Of a stretch of 64,000 nucleotides of DNA, positions 1 through 12,155 are shown piece by piece. A model generated the notes under the pieces. It saw only the letters and a list, made by a program, of their open reading frames with translations. It was not told the origin of the DNA and made no database searches. The stretch is from the NCBI RefSeq assembly GCF_905404315.1, contig NC_066288.1, positions 620,001-684,000 on the forward strand, in the 5' to 3' direction. The position numbers and the translations under genes are program-made. This DNA comes from Leptidea sinapis. Lineage: Eukaryota > Arthropoda > Insecta > Lepidoptera > Pieridae. Numbering within the stretch: position 1 is the stretch's first letter; each line of letters opens with the position of its first letter.

Positions 1-706
1 GATCTACCAACACAATATCAGGCTTATTAGCAATGATAGTTCTGTCCGTGATGATAGATCGGTCCGAGTAAAGCTTGGCACGGCTGTTTTCCAGAACTGG
101 CTCCGGAGTATACTTATATTACGGGACTTCAAAATGCACAAGATTGTATCGAAAAGCAAGTTGCTGATGGATAATCCTGGCTACTAGGTTGTGTCTGTGC
201 AAATACTCTCCATTGGCAAGACGAGAACAACCGGAAATAATATGTCTGATAGACTCACCAGGATCATGGCACGCCCGACATATGTCTACTGTGCCATCCT
301 TCATGATGTATTTTCGGTAGTTATTCATCTTGATAACTTCATCAGCAATTGCACAGGCAAAACCATCAGTTTCCCCACATTGATCACCAAATCGTAGCTA
401 GGTCACAGACGAAATCGTGTCTACATGATCAGGTCCGTAGAGAGCCCGGTAAAACCGTTCATGAAGCTCTTTTCCCCTCCATACATTCATGCGATCTTGA
501 GTACTGAGTATCACAGCTTTTCGCCAATTCTCTTTGGATAAAGAGAGCGGAGTAAGTCCATTGTCTACTGCCACAATTTCTCGATGCACTGCCCATTCTT
601 TACGTAGGAAATATTCCCTGAGATTATACAGCTCACGATTATGCAGGTTTTTGGCACTTAGAAACCCACGGCTTCCACATTTCCGCGGAATGTGTAATCT
701 CATCAA
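1..706 (-). pseudogene. R4-like retrotransposon, C-terminal zinc knuckle and endonuclease start
   Basis: The frame from 706 to 398 gives HIPRKCGSRGFLSAKNLHNRE, the post-RT region. After a stop near 397 the same frame gives CRACHDPGESIRHIISGC (about 270-215), a C-x2-C...H-x4-C knuckle. A further stop at 119 is followed in frame by TDRTIIANKPDIVLVD close to position 1. The PD...D core is the signature of the restriction-enzyme-like endonuclease that nicks the target DNA in R2/R4 elements. The rest of the endonuclease and the 3' UTR are cut off by the window edge. Confidence 0.75.
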
Positions 707-917
707 AGATGAGCGTTTATATGAGTTTACGGACCTTTCTATCTAGGGCGTCAAGCTCGGTCTGTTTCCAACAGATAGGAGACTTTTTAAAACTTTAGTT
801 AGGCGGTTAAAGAAACGTTCCGTCACCAGCTGTTTAACGTCCCCATCTAAAAATCCGAGGCATTCTGATATACCAAGTTATTTGTAGGTTTCAGTCGCAC
901 TAAGTTTCTTCTCAGAG

Positions 918-1883
918 TCATAATTTGAGAAATAATGACTCTGAGGATTGTATATGTTCCCTATTTACAACCCTGCCTCTAAGTACATGTATGGTCGCAT
1001 ATTTATCCACACCGAATGCCATTTCGATGTCATGACTAAATTTTTGCGTGACATTTAATAACGATATCAAGTCCTGTTTATTCCATGCATATAACTTTAG
1101 ATCATCCATATATAAGAGGTGAGAAATTGTTTCTCCCCGCTTACGAAACTGAAACCCTAACCTAGTATTCCTTAGTAGAACACCCAAGGGATTCAGAGCT
1201 AGGCAAAACCACAAAGGACTTAGACTATCACCCTGATAGATACCGCGCTCAATCTTTATAGGTTCCGATATTTAAAGATTCCCCCCCGCATCATGGAGAC
1301 ATAGAGCTGTGGTCTACTGCCTCATAAATGAGCCAAGACAGGCAGACAGAACATTATCTACTTTGTACAGTTCCAGTACTCGTTTCAACCACGTATGAGG
1401 CACCGAATCATAGGCCATCTTATAATCAATCCAAGCGGCAGAGAGGTTCTTCTTATTTCGACGAACCTGTTGGTTAACAGCTATGTCAATGAGGAGGAGC
1501 TCCTTTGTACCACGGGACCCAACCTTACATCCATTTTGAGCAGGGTCTAAAATTTTATTTTCACAAAAATGTTTATTTAATTTTGATGTCAATATGGATG
1601 TAAGGAGCTTATAGATTGTGGGTAAGCATCTTATTGGTCGAAAGTTTCTAGGTTCCATGGCACTACCCGATTTCTGGAGCAGAAAGGTGATACCTGTAGT
1701 CATAAAAGAACGGAGGGATTCCGGTTTAATGGCTTCCTGATGTTGTTTAGCTAAGCACCCGTGTGAAGACCGCAACCATTTCAACCAAAAATTTTGTAAT
1801 CCTTCTGGCCCTGGGCTTTTCCAGTTGTGGGTGAAACTAATTGCATTTGTGACATCAAGAGAACTAATAATAACAGGCGCCAT
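918..1883 (-). pseudogene. R4-like retrotransposon, reverse transcriptase domain with in-frame stops
   Basis: Codons 1883-1314 carry the early RT blocks: NWKSPGPEGLQNFWLKW, NFRPIRCLPTIYKLLTSIL, and AAWIDYKMAYDSVPHTW, which holds the first catalytic Asp. After two in-frame stops (TAG at 1314-1316, TAA near 1275) the same frame resumes with ERGIYQGDSLSPLWFCLALN. It then gives YMDDLKLYA, the catalytic YxDD box, and GVDKYATIHVLRGRVV. All RT blocks are therefore present, and only point nonsense changes interrupt them. The frame is lost between about 917 and 706. Confidence 0.85.
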
Positions 1884-1886
1884 AGG

Positions 1887-2603
1887 TTACTGTTCACACA
1901 AGCGCTCAACGGTATTCATCCATTCATTGTCAGTGTGGGTGATGGGCACCGACCAAATATCATCCATATTTAGCAGGTGAACATCAGTACCACCGGGTGC
2001 ATTGTCTTCCCAACTTCTATATACCTTTCTTTGGTCACTTTGGAAGGTGCAAATCTGATGATATCTGTCTGCGCGTTTTTTATAACGGCGCATCCGGATC
2101 GCCCACGCGGAAACCTTCTGCTTTAGATAGTCAATTCGTTCCGTGACACAGGTACTATAATCTTTAAATTTTATATTTGTTCCAGCATAGGCCTGTGTCA
2201 CAAAACGCATAACTCTTCGGCGGGTATTACCCGATCTAAAACGGATTAGTTTGCCTATCTTGGTTCTAGCAGCATTGATACGTTGTTCGATCCTTTTTTG
2301 CCAGTGAGGTGTTTCACCAGCGACCCGTGCCCCCCTATCCGAATCCGGAAACCTGACATGAGCGACCCGGCATGCTGCAATGACTGCAGAGTAAAGGATT
2401 GAATGTGTATCAGCAAGGTATTGGTTAGATTGGTTTGTCGTACACCTCCTCAGACGACGCGGAGTCATTTGGTGAAACGAGCTGCGGTGGTAGGCGTGCG
2501 TGCTTTGTATTATACTTTCATGGGTGTTCCCAATGATATTTAAAAGTATAGATAGGTTACCTAGACAACATTCGGTGTTTGTAAATGATACACCAACGCA
2601 CAC
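1887..2603 (-). pseudogene. R4-like retrotransposon, N-terminal region
   Basis: This stretch of 238 codons begins at ATG 2603 and ends in a stop directly before the RT part. The same frame continues beyond the stop, so it is the front of one polyprotein. The tract PHWQKRIEQRINAARTKIGKLIRF and the basic, helical part around YLKQKVSAWAIRMRRYKKRADRY resemble the region that precedes the RT in R4-like elements. The ending DDIWSVPITHTDNEWM is the usual lead-in to the RT. The first 60 residues are unlike anything I know and may be read-through of 5' sequence. Confidence 0.7.
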
Positions 2604-2606
2604 ATG

Positions 2607-5600
2607 AAAAATTTAACATTGCAATAGCACACTACATTACGATTACACAGAATTATTCACCAGATATGATTTTTTACCGTACACCGTGATTTATCCCTAA
2701 AATACGATTAATTCATGAGTTCATGTAATAAAAGTTTTAAAGTGGTAAAACTACATTTAAATAAGGTAAATTAGGTGTTACAGACATATGAAAACAAAAT
2801 CAAAATGTATTAACAATAAGGGTTCCATTTTTACAATAATTGTACTAACGACGGCTCACAAAAAGTTTTAAGTTTACAATTATTATTTCTTGTATATTAT
2901 ATTATTCATGAATGTATTTCTGTTGAGGGTTTATTACAATAAGATAATGGGAGAAACAGAAAATGATCCATTGATTCTTCTGCAGTTAGCAAAGGATATA
3001 AAGGAAAGGGCAGTGATACTGAAAAATCTCCTACGCAAGCAGATAGCACTTACTGTCTACATCCGCTATCTACCCTTAAACTTGTTTTTGTAGTTTGATA
3101 GTTCAGCTATACCCACTTGTTTATTAAAAATATTAAATTTCGTATTACATTCACTTCAACAACGCCTTTTTTACATCATTTCCTAAATTGTCCTAAAATA
3201 TACTACAAACAGGGTAGTTGCGGTATATTCGGAGTATTATCGTATCGTTCCAAATGTGTCGTTGTCGATTTTGCGAGTAGACCTCCTGGTACGTTACATA
3301 CATTCCAAGATTAAGTACTAATAAAATATAAAATAGCCTGCTATTACTAATCTCATTCTATACCACCTTTATTATAAGACTTTGAAAGCCAGAACTTATT
3401 ATAATCATCATAATATTATTTAAGAAAGACGCTCCCTTACTAACTAGAAAACTCAAGTTTCGCAATCAAGCGGTTACGAACGCTATGTATTCTGCCTACG
3501 ATTTCACTTCTGGTTGATTAATCTATGACACATACTATTTGTCCTTGTCGCGCTGCAGTTGACATCATATTCTCTATCTTGCTCGAACCACCACGTTAAT
3601 AATTCGAGATTTATTTGTAAATAAGAAATAAAATCGTGATAAAATACAAATACGAAGTTCTTTTATATAATTTCGTATGGTATGAAATACCTTCACTCTT
3701 ATATATCTTGCAAACATAGTTTTTACATTTTCTTAAGACACAGGTTGGCATTTTAGATTATTATTGTCACGCCACGAAAACGTTCGGCTTAGTTCGCTGC
3801 TATTAGCCGACTAAATAAAATTACGACGATTGTCTGAATTTTTCTGCAACATTTTTCGCGCGCTAGTGCGATATCTACCTCTTTATTGTATATAATATCA
3901 TTGGGTGTTCCTTATTATAATATAGTACTTTTTGATATAATTTTGATATAATTCCAATAAAATAGGTAAAAAATTATATTTTCTAAATTTGATGGAAAAA
4001 ATCGTGTTAGTTCACTTCAATAGCCAAGGAGGTTATTATTATTATTATTATTAATACCTATTAATAATATAATAGCGTCACCCCTTGTGAATATTAAATA
4101 AGGCTAGCACTTCTATTTTAGTATTAACTTGTTTGTTGTATATTGATGTATACAACGATTATACTGTATATTTTGTAAGTTTCAAAAGATGAGCTGGGAT
4201 TTTCTTGTCTTCTCCCCATATCAAAGCTCCTTTACGAACCGATGTAGCTTCATGACTTACTAAATATATTTATAAAGGTGATGGTAGTTTACTTGAATAT
4301 AAAGGTTATTAGATCTTCATATTCTCTTTACTTGTAACTTCTATTCTCTATATACTCTATTACTCGTAGCCATTCTAACACACGCGGATCTATCCATACG
4401 AGTTCTGTTGGATTTATTTATAATTAATATTAATTGGTGTCATGTAAGAAGAAATGGCACGAAGTATAAGAAGTAGTGCAGGATTACTTCCTCGAATGGT
4501 TATGTAGAACACCATTAATTGTCATGTGTACCTACAGCTCTGTGTCGTTGATACAATAGACCGCACTCTGAGTACGACAATCCTTTATTTGAACTATCAT
4601 TCAAAGAACTAGATAAAATATTATTGAATATATAAATTACTGCTAAAAATTTAATACTAATATTTTTTTTTATTATAAGTTTTCATTATAAGCTAAATTC
4701 TTGTTTTTGGAGGAACTTTTATACACCGATGATAAAATTAAAATGAACATCCTCATCCTCACTTAGTCGTAGTGATAATATTTGTATCACCCAGTTGAAA
4801 GTCCTCAAATGTAGGCGTTGATGTTATTATTTCCACTACAATCCGTACCTTATTGTTGTGCCTCGGTAAACCAGTATACGTTGCAGGGCTCGCTCCGAAT
4901 GTACACTGGTTGATGACAACACTGATCTAACCATCTTTTAATCCATTTGCTTGTTCAGTCACTTATCTACTTACATTTTTTATGCTTTATTAATAAAAAA
5001 AATAAGGTCACCCAACAAAAACCATGTAAGGTTTATCCGTGGGGATGAACCACATACCATCACGATCCAATTAATATTAAGTTCAATCAATGCGGATTGA
5101 TTGATCTATATCCGTTGACGTTAAAATTAAACAACGCTGTACTTGCCATAATGTTGACGTTGATAATAATTTATTATACCAGATGGGTGCCTTCATAAAA
5201 AGCGCATAAGTACACTTTTCTAAAATGCTGGTAACGCTCCTGTGATTCCTAGCATGTTGCAGGAGAATGTAGGCGGCGGTGATCATTCATACTCACAGCT
5301 AATACTAAAATATGGTATAATAAAACAAGCTTATTTTAATTAAATGAAAAAAAATATATTTATTCGAAAAACACTCACATCCCAAAGAATAAACAGTTGA
5401 ACTGTGCCTTGGAACCGTTAGGTTTTCTTTGCTTGGATTTTGTTTACCAGGAGATAGTTGATGTTGATTCAAACGCAGTTTTCAATAGTCGTTTATAAAC
5501 AGTTCTTTACAAATAAGTGCGGAGTCGTTCACACCCTATCACTGAGGAAATAATCTCGCCTTTCTCTACACTTCCTTTAACAGCCACGGTACTGTCGTAC

Positions 5601-5835
5601 AAATAAACTGTTCTGAAGTTATTCAAATGTATGTCAACCGACTTCAAAAAACGATGGCATACCTATTATATTCGCCTGTATCTTTTTTCATGTTAATATA
5701 TTTTCGTTTGAAGGGGTATGCTTCCAGTTTGGTGCCAATGTAAAAAAATATATCTGATGATGGAATCTATAGTACTACTACAAACTACGCGGCGAGAACC
5801 GGAATAACCGGTTGACGTTCGCAAAGCCAGTTGAC
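2607..5835. other. AT-rich DNA without recognisable genes
   Basis: I find no coding pattern here beyond short chance frames. It contains a (TTA)n microsatellite near 4036-4056, a short copy of a dispersed repeat near 3206-3300 (listed separately), and at 5640-5665 a fragment resembling the start of the repeat at 40437. The rest is unannotated. Confidence 0.6.
3206..3300 (+). repeat. Dispersed repeat, copy 1
   Basis: The sequence around TTCGGAGTATTATCGTATCG and the following TTGTCGATTTTGCGAGTAGA recurs in reverse orientation at 34950-35060. The 34.9-kb copy continues into sequence also found at 20690-20765. No coding potential or Pol III boxes were recognised. It is probably an old non-autonomous repeat. 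Confidence 0.6.
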
Positions 5836-5877
5836 AATACTGCCGTCAATAGCATAAACACTAAGTCAGGTTTAGGC
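5836..5877. repeat. Left target duplication AATA and left terminal inverted repeat
   Basis: AATA at 5836-5839 is followed by the terminal repeat starting CTGCCGTCAATAGCATAAAC at 5840. The first 22 bases match the reverse complement of the right end exactly. Similarity continues, with a 2-base gap and few changes, to about 38 bases. Confidence 0.85.
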
Positions 5878-8296
5878 GGTTTCGAGAAAAACGCGGTAAA
5901 GTTTGGTTGCGAAAATCATCAATAAATTTTTTATTTGTGGTCAGATCATGATGGTTGATACCTTAAATGAAAGATAATCTCAGCGCCTATCTAATGGTTT
6001 ATTTGTAAATCAAATTCGCAATATATAAATAATATTAGTTATGCTATGTATCTGCTGTAGATCTGTGGTAGAGGTCACTTAGCATAAATACAGTAAGAGT
6101 GAATTTTACTGGCTTTATGCTAGGTATCCATACAAATTTTTAAATTTATATGGGTTATAAGTTTTATTTAATCAAACTGTAATTGTTACAATAAAACAAT
6201 AAATTATTTTAAAAATGTATGTATTTTAAAAACTATCTTGTTTTTTGTAATCCGCAAATAATAAAAGCTATAACCATTTAGCCTACGACATAAAAGTTTC
6301 TTCTGTAACAGTGTAAAAGTTAAATAACACTTACGTATCTCAAAGATATCCGCTAATAGCTATGAAAAGAAAAATTTATATCTTATATAAGTAATTATTT
6401 TGGTATAAAACATAAAATAGTTAACATAACAGTAAAACTTAAAACGTAAGACAGTTACTGTCTTCTTTAACAACGAATTTTAACATATTATTAATTAAGG
6501 ATCAACGAAAACAAAACGATGAGAACTAATCTTCAAGTTCTTCGGAAAGGACTAAGGATGCATCGTTTACTGGCAAGTCGAACCAGAATTGTCGTCGGCT
6601 GGGTAACACCAAGGGAACGAGATCTTTGACTATTTCCTCTTTTCGTGTAGAGGTGATAACCTCTTGGTGAACTTTTCTGTTCAGCACAAGGAAACTGTTT
6701 GCTTTTTAAAATTTTGTATTATAAAAAGTTTAAACTTCTGAATTCCTCATCAGCGTGAGATTTTTTATAAAACAAGTTATACTCTCCGCGGATAACTTTA
6801 ACAACAGTGAAATTCTTAATATACTCCCGGTCTTTCATGGCACGCATTTTTTGCTCTGAATGATAGTCACAAAATTTGTAAAATCACGGAAATACAGTAA
6901 CCTTGGGATATTAATTCCCGAGTTAGAGGATCGAACGGCTTCAATATAGTCATTAAAGTCGCAAACATTTTTCATTTTTGTAAGTGATTGCTCAACTTGA
7001 TGATGGAAGCTGTCTGCTGAATTAAAAGTATGTCCTAGTTCTAGATACTTTAAAGTGTGCTTCAATTAAATCATTGTTGGCAACATTGACAAGAAAAGTA
7101 AATAACACTATTTACTTCTTACTTTACCAGTTCTTATTCTGTGACGAACAGTTGTCCGCCCAAATCACAAAATCAGTTTTGTTCCGATTGTGTAGAAAAA
7201 AAACTCTTAATGTTGAAACAATGTCATGGACAATTCGGCCTGAAATGGCTTCGTGCCAGTAACAGCGAAAGGAGAATTTTGTTTTGTAAATTTACCTAAA
7301 GGGGCAAAAGTCTCATTAAATGCAATAATACGCGGGCAGAAAATTGCTACTTTGTAACTGTCCATGCGAGGTAGCATTACCACCTTTTGGAGATCTACAC
7401 ATGCGTAAATTGTGTCATCTTTATCTTCTTTTACGTTTTTCTTGTCTAATTTGTATGCCTTCCTACTGTCTGTATAGCGTTGGCGATGTTGGACGTGATT
7501 GTTACATGTAGCACAAGTTGTAGTAGAAGCTTTGTTAAATTCGCAAGAATGTACGTTCTACACAGCACAAAGTTCGCACTCTTCATTGCCCAGCACGGCG
7601 AAGGACATGATAAGGTTCTTTACGAATCTTCGGTAAACTTCGAAGGACATGTTAAGGTTCTTTACGAATCTTCGGTAAACTGCGTAAGAGCAAGCAAGGT
7701 CTGGATATAATTTGTTAAAATCAGTATGCATCATTGTAATAGTTATATCACTTGGTGAATAAAAACGACGTGGGGCATGTTCACGACGGTAGTGAGATAT
7801 AGCAGGGTTGTACGTCATTATGTGGGAATTGTAATTAAGACGTAGCATTATATTCTCGCAGCAACTAAAATTTGTAGTAAGAATGACATAACTACTGTTC
7901 TTATAATAAGATTAGAGCTCTTTATGTGTATTTTCTTCCTAAGCATAAGCACAGTATAGCTACTATTACTGCTTTCATGGTAAAGACACTGATCATTGTC
8001 GCTATTAACTGTTGTCTTAACATGAATACAGTATAGCTACATGCTTACAGTATAATATTTGGCAGAGCAACTCTCAAAAAAACCTCTGCAGTAAGTATAC
8101 ATACTGTAATTATGCTATGCATTATTAAAAAAAATCTTGACTTACTGTTAATTTTAAATTTTTAACTTTGGTTTAAAGAGAGATACAAACGAATGGATAA
8201 GACACAAATGTAGAGCTCGTTTTCGTGATTGCGGCTGTATATCTAACTCATTTTTGGCCAAAACCCGACTTACTGTGTTTATGCTATTGACGGCAG
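5840..8296 (-). mobile_element. Degraded DNA transposon with DUF7869-like transposase and 4-bp AATA duplication
   Basis: The element is 2457 bp long with terminal inverted repeats of about 38-40 bp and AATA on both outer sides. Inside, on the minus strand, is a broken transposase reading frame (6526-7860). Short copies of the end motif lie inside each end: 6081-6097 and the reversed 6111-6121 on the left, 7941-7960 and about 8020-8040 on the right. They look like subterminal transposase-binding repeats. The family seems the same as that of the intact element at 54635-59442, but the ends differ in sequence, so these are distinct lineages. The superfamily is uncertain. A 4-bp A/T duplication would suit Sola-like elements. 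Confidence 0.8.
6526..7860 (-). pseudogene. Broken DUF7869-like transposase
   Basis: Read leftwards from about 7860, the frame gives CCENIMLRLNYNSHIMTYN, then SHYRREHAPRRFYSPSDITI, and NEECELC. It then gives ACVDLQKVVMLPRM (about 7415-7375), WHEAISGRIVHDIVST, and WADNCSSQNKNW (about 7162-7127). GHTFNSADSFHHQVEQSL follows (about 7035-6985) and the frame ends in FWFDLPVNDASLVLSEELED with a stop at 6526-6528. In-frame stops and frameshifts separate the pieces, and a partial duplication of about 36 bp lies around 7605-7680. The DNCxxQNKN and HTxNxxDxxH blocks align with the intact protein at 56259-58520. The first Asp (VDLQ), the DN Asp and the Asp and Glu of the last block look like an RNase-H-type catalytic set. 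That catalytic role is inferred. It cannot encode a working protein. Confidence 0.8.
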
Positions 8297-8300
8297 AATA
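8257..8300. repeat. Right terminal inverted repeat and target duplication AATA
   Basis: Positions 8257-8296 are the reverse complement of the left end, with the outermost 22 bases identical. AATA at 8297-8300 repeats 5836-5839. Confidence 0.85.
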
Positions 8301-9290
8301 CACACGTATTATTTTATCGATAAGGAACAAGCTTGAATATTTTAGCCTAAAAAGTGATATTATATTATTAAAATAAAATGTAACACATTTACACTATCCC
8401 AAGGACTACATTAAATAAACAAATATTTGATAATATTTATATTTGTATGATCCTTTTGTTTATGGGAAGAGAGAACATCGCAGTATGTTTTCACCATTTG
8501 TAATTATTGCAAGGTTCTACTTATCATTTGGATTGGTTGGTATATAACGATGTAGGAGTTTGTTAAGTACAAATAAGTATTACAAGCAAAGTTTATTCTT
8601 CACGATATCTGATTGAGCTTAAATTTTGTACACCTGCATAATTTCGGTTGCAATGCAAAAATAATGCGACATTATACACAATCTGATGCTATAGCCAGGA
8701 TTATCCCTTCAATTACTATTAAATGCCTAGTAGCACGGTCACAAAATTTTGTATGTAGTTTAAGTTTTGATATCTCATCACTTTTTTACTACGAACTGGT
8801 GATGGTTGTCTCCTCACGAGGGAACACCTCATCGGCTAATACCATGAACATTAAACTTTTAATATTTGCTTAAGCTTATGTTAAAAAAGCAGTTTTAATG
8901 AAAGATTCTCATCAATACATGGTTCTTATTTGTTGCTTTCTAGTTGATATATCTTTAAATGAAAACCAGCATCCGCTTTCATTATTTTTGGCTCGACTGA
9001 CAAGCGACCCGCATCGGGACTCTTCTATACCTACTCTTTTCGTGGTACACTATTTCAATATTATTATAACTCTTTAATACCCCTGTATGAGCAGATCTAT
9101 TGAGCAGAACATTAATTTAATAACCAGTGATTCTATTGAGCAGTGTACTAATTTAAGTAAAGATTTGGAACATTGTCCAAAAAATTAAACAATATGACAA
9201 TAGGAGACTGCTCTGCCAGTGTAAAAACACAATGTTAGGTAACAAGTACTAGAATAATTAATAATTATAAAATAGAAAACCCGGCGCTCC
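8301..9290. other. Non-coding AT-rich stretch
   Basis: No gene or repeat was recognised here. The reading frames present are short and lack family resemblance. Confidence 0.5.
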
Positions 9291-9556
9291 GAGACATGCA
9301 AGGATTATTAGGTAAAGAACTCGAACTTGAGTTTTTTATTTATCATAATGACATACATATTTTATGTTTAACAGAACACTGGCTCAAAAAATATGAGCTC
9401 ATCTTTAAATTCAGTGGTCATCAGTGGTGGCAAGTGCGTTTTGCAGAGAAATGGCTACGCCTGGCGGCTCTCTTATACTTGTAAGTAAATAATTTAAATT
9501 CAAAGAACGAGAAGATATTGTGGGCCTCTCTGTTGAACGTACCATTGACATTGACC

Positions 9557-9600
9557 ATATACAGACCCCCAGATGTAACTGCATCTGGGGGTCTGTATAT
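9557..9600. repeat. Perfect 19-bp hairpin
   Basis: Arms 9557-9575 and 9582-9600 are exact reverse complements around a 6-base spacer. It sits inside the decayed endonuclease region of the LINE and looks like a local inverted duplication. Confidence 0.9.
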
Positions 9601-11702
9601 GAAGTGTATGGGAGGAGGTTTTATTAAAATTATCTGATCTAAGATGTATGTCATGATATGTGGTGATTTTACAATCAAATTATTAAAAAATCCACCACCA
9701 GTATAAGATTCAGATCTTTGTTCTGATTTGAACATGATATAACCAATATTTTCTTAGAGCCCACTAGAGCTGTAACCGGCACCTCCAAAACCTGTATTGA
9801 TAATATATTTACCAATTATAAACCCATTTCTCAGTCAATAATAAACAAACTTAGTTCAGACCACTCTGGTCGATTAGCCTCTTTTAATATTGATGTCAAT
9901 AACTGTACTAAAATTAAAAAGTTTATGTTTGTTCCTGTGAATAATAGGCGAATAGAGAAATATAGAGGTAATGTGTCAGGAAAACTCTCAAATTTGGATT
10001 TACTCAAATATAATATTAATCCCAATGAAATGTATGATATGTTATTTAAAATAATTAAAACAGAGTTTGCTTCTATATTTACTTCTAAGACAGTCAAATC
10101 AGGTGGTCTCCTGTCATTTAATGATTGGGCAACAGCTGGTAGTCATAGGAGCAGACAAATGCTATATGAACTATATAGTTAACTAAATAATTAAAAATAC
10201 ACCGAATAAAATAAAGATGACTTGGAATGTATTAATTGGGAATCTGGAAGATTGAAAGATCGCAACATTGAATACAATCTATCAATAAACAATACAATAA
10301 TTCATTCTCAGCAGGAAGTAGCTTCTGCTTTTGAGAAATCTTTTTCTGACATTCCAGTTTCTATCACAAACACTTTGTCTCCTCCATCAATGTTGCTGAG
10401 TCACTTCTTCTGGAATATGTCAGAAAATGTCAACAAATTTTCTTTTTCTGTTTTATAAGCCCTGGAGAAACAATTACAATTTTTAAATATCTAGACATGA
10501 AAAAAACTGCTGATTTATGGGGCATTTCTGTTAAAATATTAAGTTCAATAATTTACGTCTTAAAAGTCGTATGTATTAATAGTCTTTAAAAATTGCTTTA
10601 AATATCGCGTGTTTCCTTACCTTCTGAAACACACACGACCAATATTTAAGGTGTAATTTTATAGGATGCACTTCTAACCCGAATAACTATTGTCCTGTGT
10701 CGGTTTTGCCGACCCTTAGTAAAATTTTAGAGAAAATAATTTTAAGCCAAATGCTTACTTACTTTTACTGTCATATGAAACAATTTGGCCTTACTAGGGG
10801 ACGTGAAACAACAGATGCAGGTGTTGAGCTAATCACGAACATTTTTGAAGTCTGGGTGAATTAGCAGAAAGTAATTGTTTTCTTCTGTGATTTATCTAAC
10901 GCTTTAATTGCGTTCAACATTCAACGCTGGTCAGGAAGCTATGTCATTATGACATAAAAGGAACTGCGCTCGATCTTCTGATTTCATATCTAAACAATAG
11001 AATTCAGAACGTCAACGTGAATGGCAGGAGATCTCGTGGGAGTCACTTAGTATGGGGGTACCATAAGGGTCCTATTCTTGGACCTTTCCTTTTCCTTATA
11101 TATATAATGATCTTCCTAATCTAATAGAAAAAAAAAACTTAAGTTAGTATTATTTGCGGACGACACTTCACTGATATTCAAAGTGAAAAGACACCATCCT
11201 ATGTTTGACGAAGTAAACAGAAATATGCTATATTTCAAAGCATTACTCTGGATTCTAAATTACAATGGGACCCCCACATTGAAGGATTGGCTAACAGACT
11301 TAGTCCTGCAGAATACGCGATTAAAAAGATTAGTTAATTAACTGAAATAGATGCGGCGCGACTAGTTTAGTTATTTCCATATTATTATATCCTATGGTAT
11401 ATATATGGAGCAACGCTGGTGATATGAATACAATATTTTTGCTGCAGAAGAGGGCAATTCACGCTATTTATAACCTAGGTTCTTAACAATCATTTACAGC
11501 AAAATTTTAAGAAATTAACATCTTGACTGCCGCTGCTCAATATTATATTCTTGATAATGTAATGTATGTTCATAGGCACATAAGTGAATTTTCTAGAAAC
11601 TGTCATAAAAATAATGATAACACTAGGAACAGACATAAACTAATAATGCCTACTACTAGGCTTAGTCGAGTTGGTAAGTCTTTTGTGGGGGATGTATAAA
11701 AA

Positions 11703-12155
11703 AGCATAAAAGGCATTTATTCTCTCAAAATTGTTTCCTTTAGAATTCTTTTTGATGTAATTTCTAATATACTAGATGCCGCTTCAGAAACAAATGGCGC
11801 TCTGAGAGAGAAGAAGCGGTGCAATAAACTCTCCCAGCATTCTTTTTTGCGCTCTTTTTGATCAAATATTCAATATTGTACTGTTATTGCTATTGCTATA
11901 AAATAATCATAATCTAGTCCCAGGCTGCCCGATCACTTAGATATTCAGCTGTGGAGTACCCAGTAGGACTTACGACAGAGCAATTTTTTATAAAACATTT
12001 AAATTTATTTACAGATACTGCCTGAACAGTGGCTGGGACTTTGTTAGAAAAGTGTAGCATTTACCCTTAAAGCTATAATATATCTTAGGTAGCCTTATAG
12101 AATTAGTTACAAGCAATCCCTTACTTCTAGTGTTATAATTATAAAAATAACTATT
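11703..12155 (-). mobile_element. LINE 3' tail inserted in reverse inside another LINE
   Basis: Read on the minus strand this is the 3' end also seen on the plus strand at about 35290-35760. It has NYNTRSKGLLVTNSIRLPKI, the end of the protein, then a shared 3' UTR ending in the AAATGCCTTTTATGC-type tail at 11703-11730. The host LINE reads GATGTATA just before it and TATATGCTTTTACAAC just after. The uninterrupted relative at 49278 reads GATGTATATGCTTCTACAA, so this is a nested insertion. Confidence 0.7.

Larger units (their letters stand above)
1..2606 (-). mobile_element. Degraded R4/Dong-like non-LTR retrotransposon with restriction-like endonuclease
   Basis: One open frame runs leftwards from about 2603 to 918, interrupted only by in-frame stops (near 1887, 1314 and 1275). 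It then shifts frame and continues from 706 to position 1. In order it encodes an N-terminal region, a reverse transcriptase, a CCHC zinc knuckle and the start of a restriction-enzyme-like endonuclease. That single-ORF order with a C-terminal endonuclease is typical of the R2/R4 group. The wording of the RT (WIDYKMAYDSVPHTWL, YMDDLKLYA) fits R4/Dong-like elements best, from memory. The 3' end lies outside the window, so the target site cannot be judged. The stops and frameshift make it a dead copy. Confidence 0.8.

Noticed and set aside
2890..3093. 67-codon frame MYIILFMNV...
   Set aside because: Composition follows the AT-rich background, with no motif or neighbour supporting a gene.
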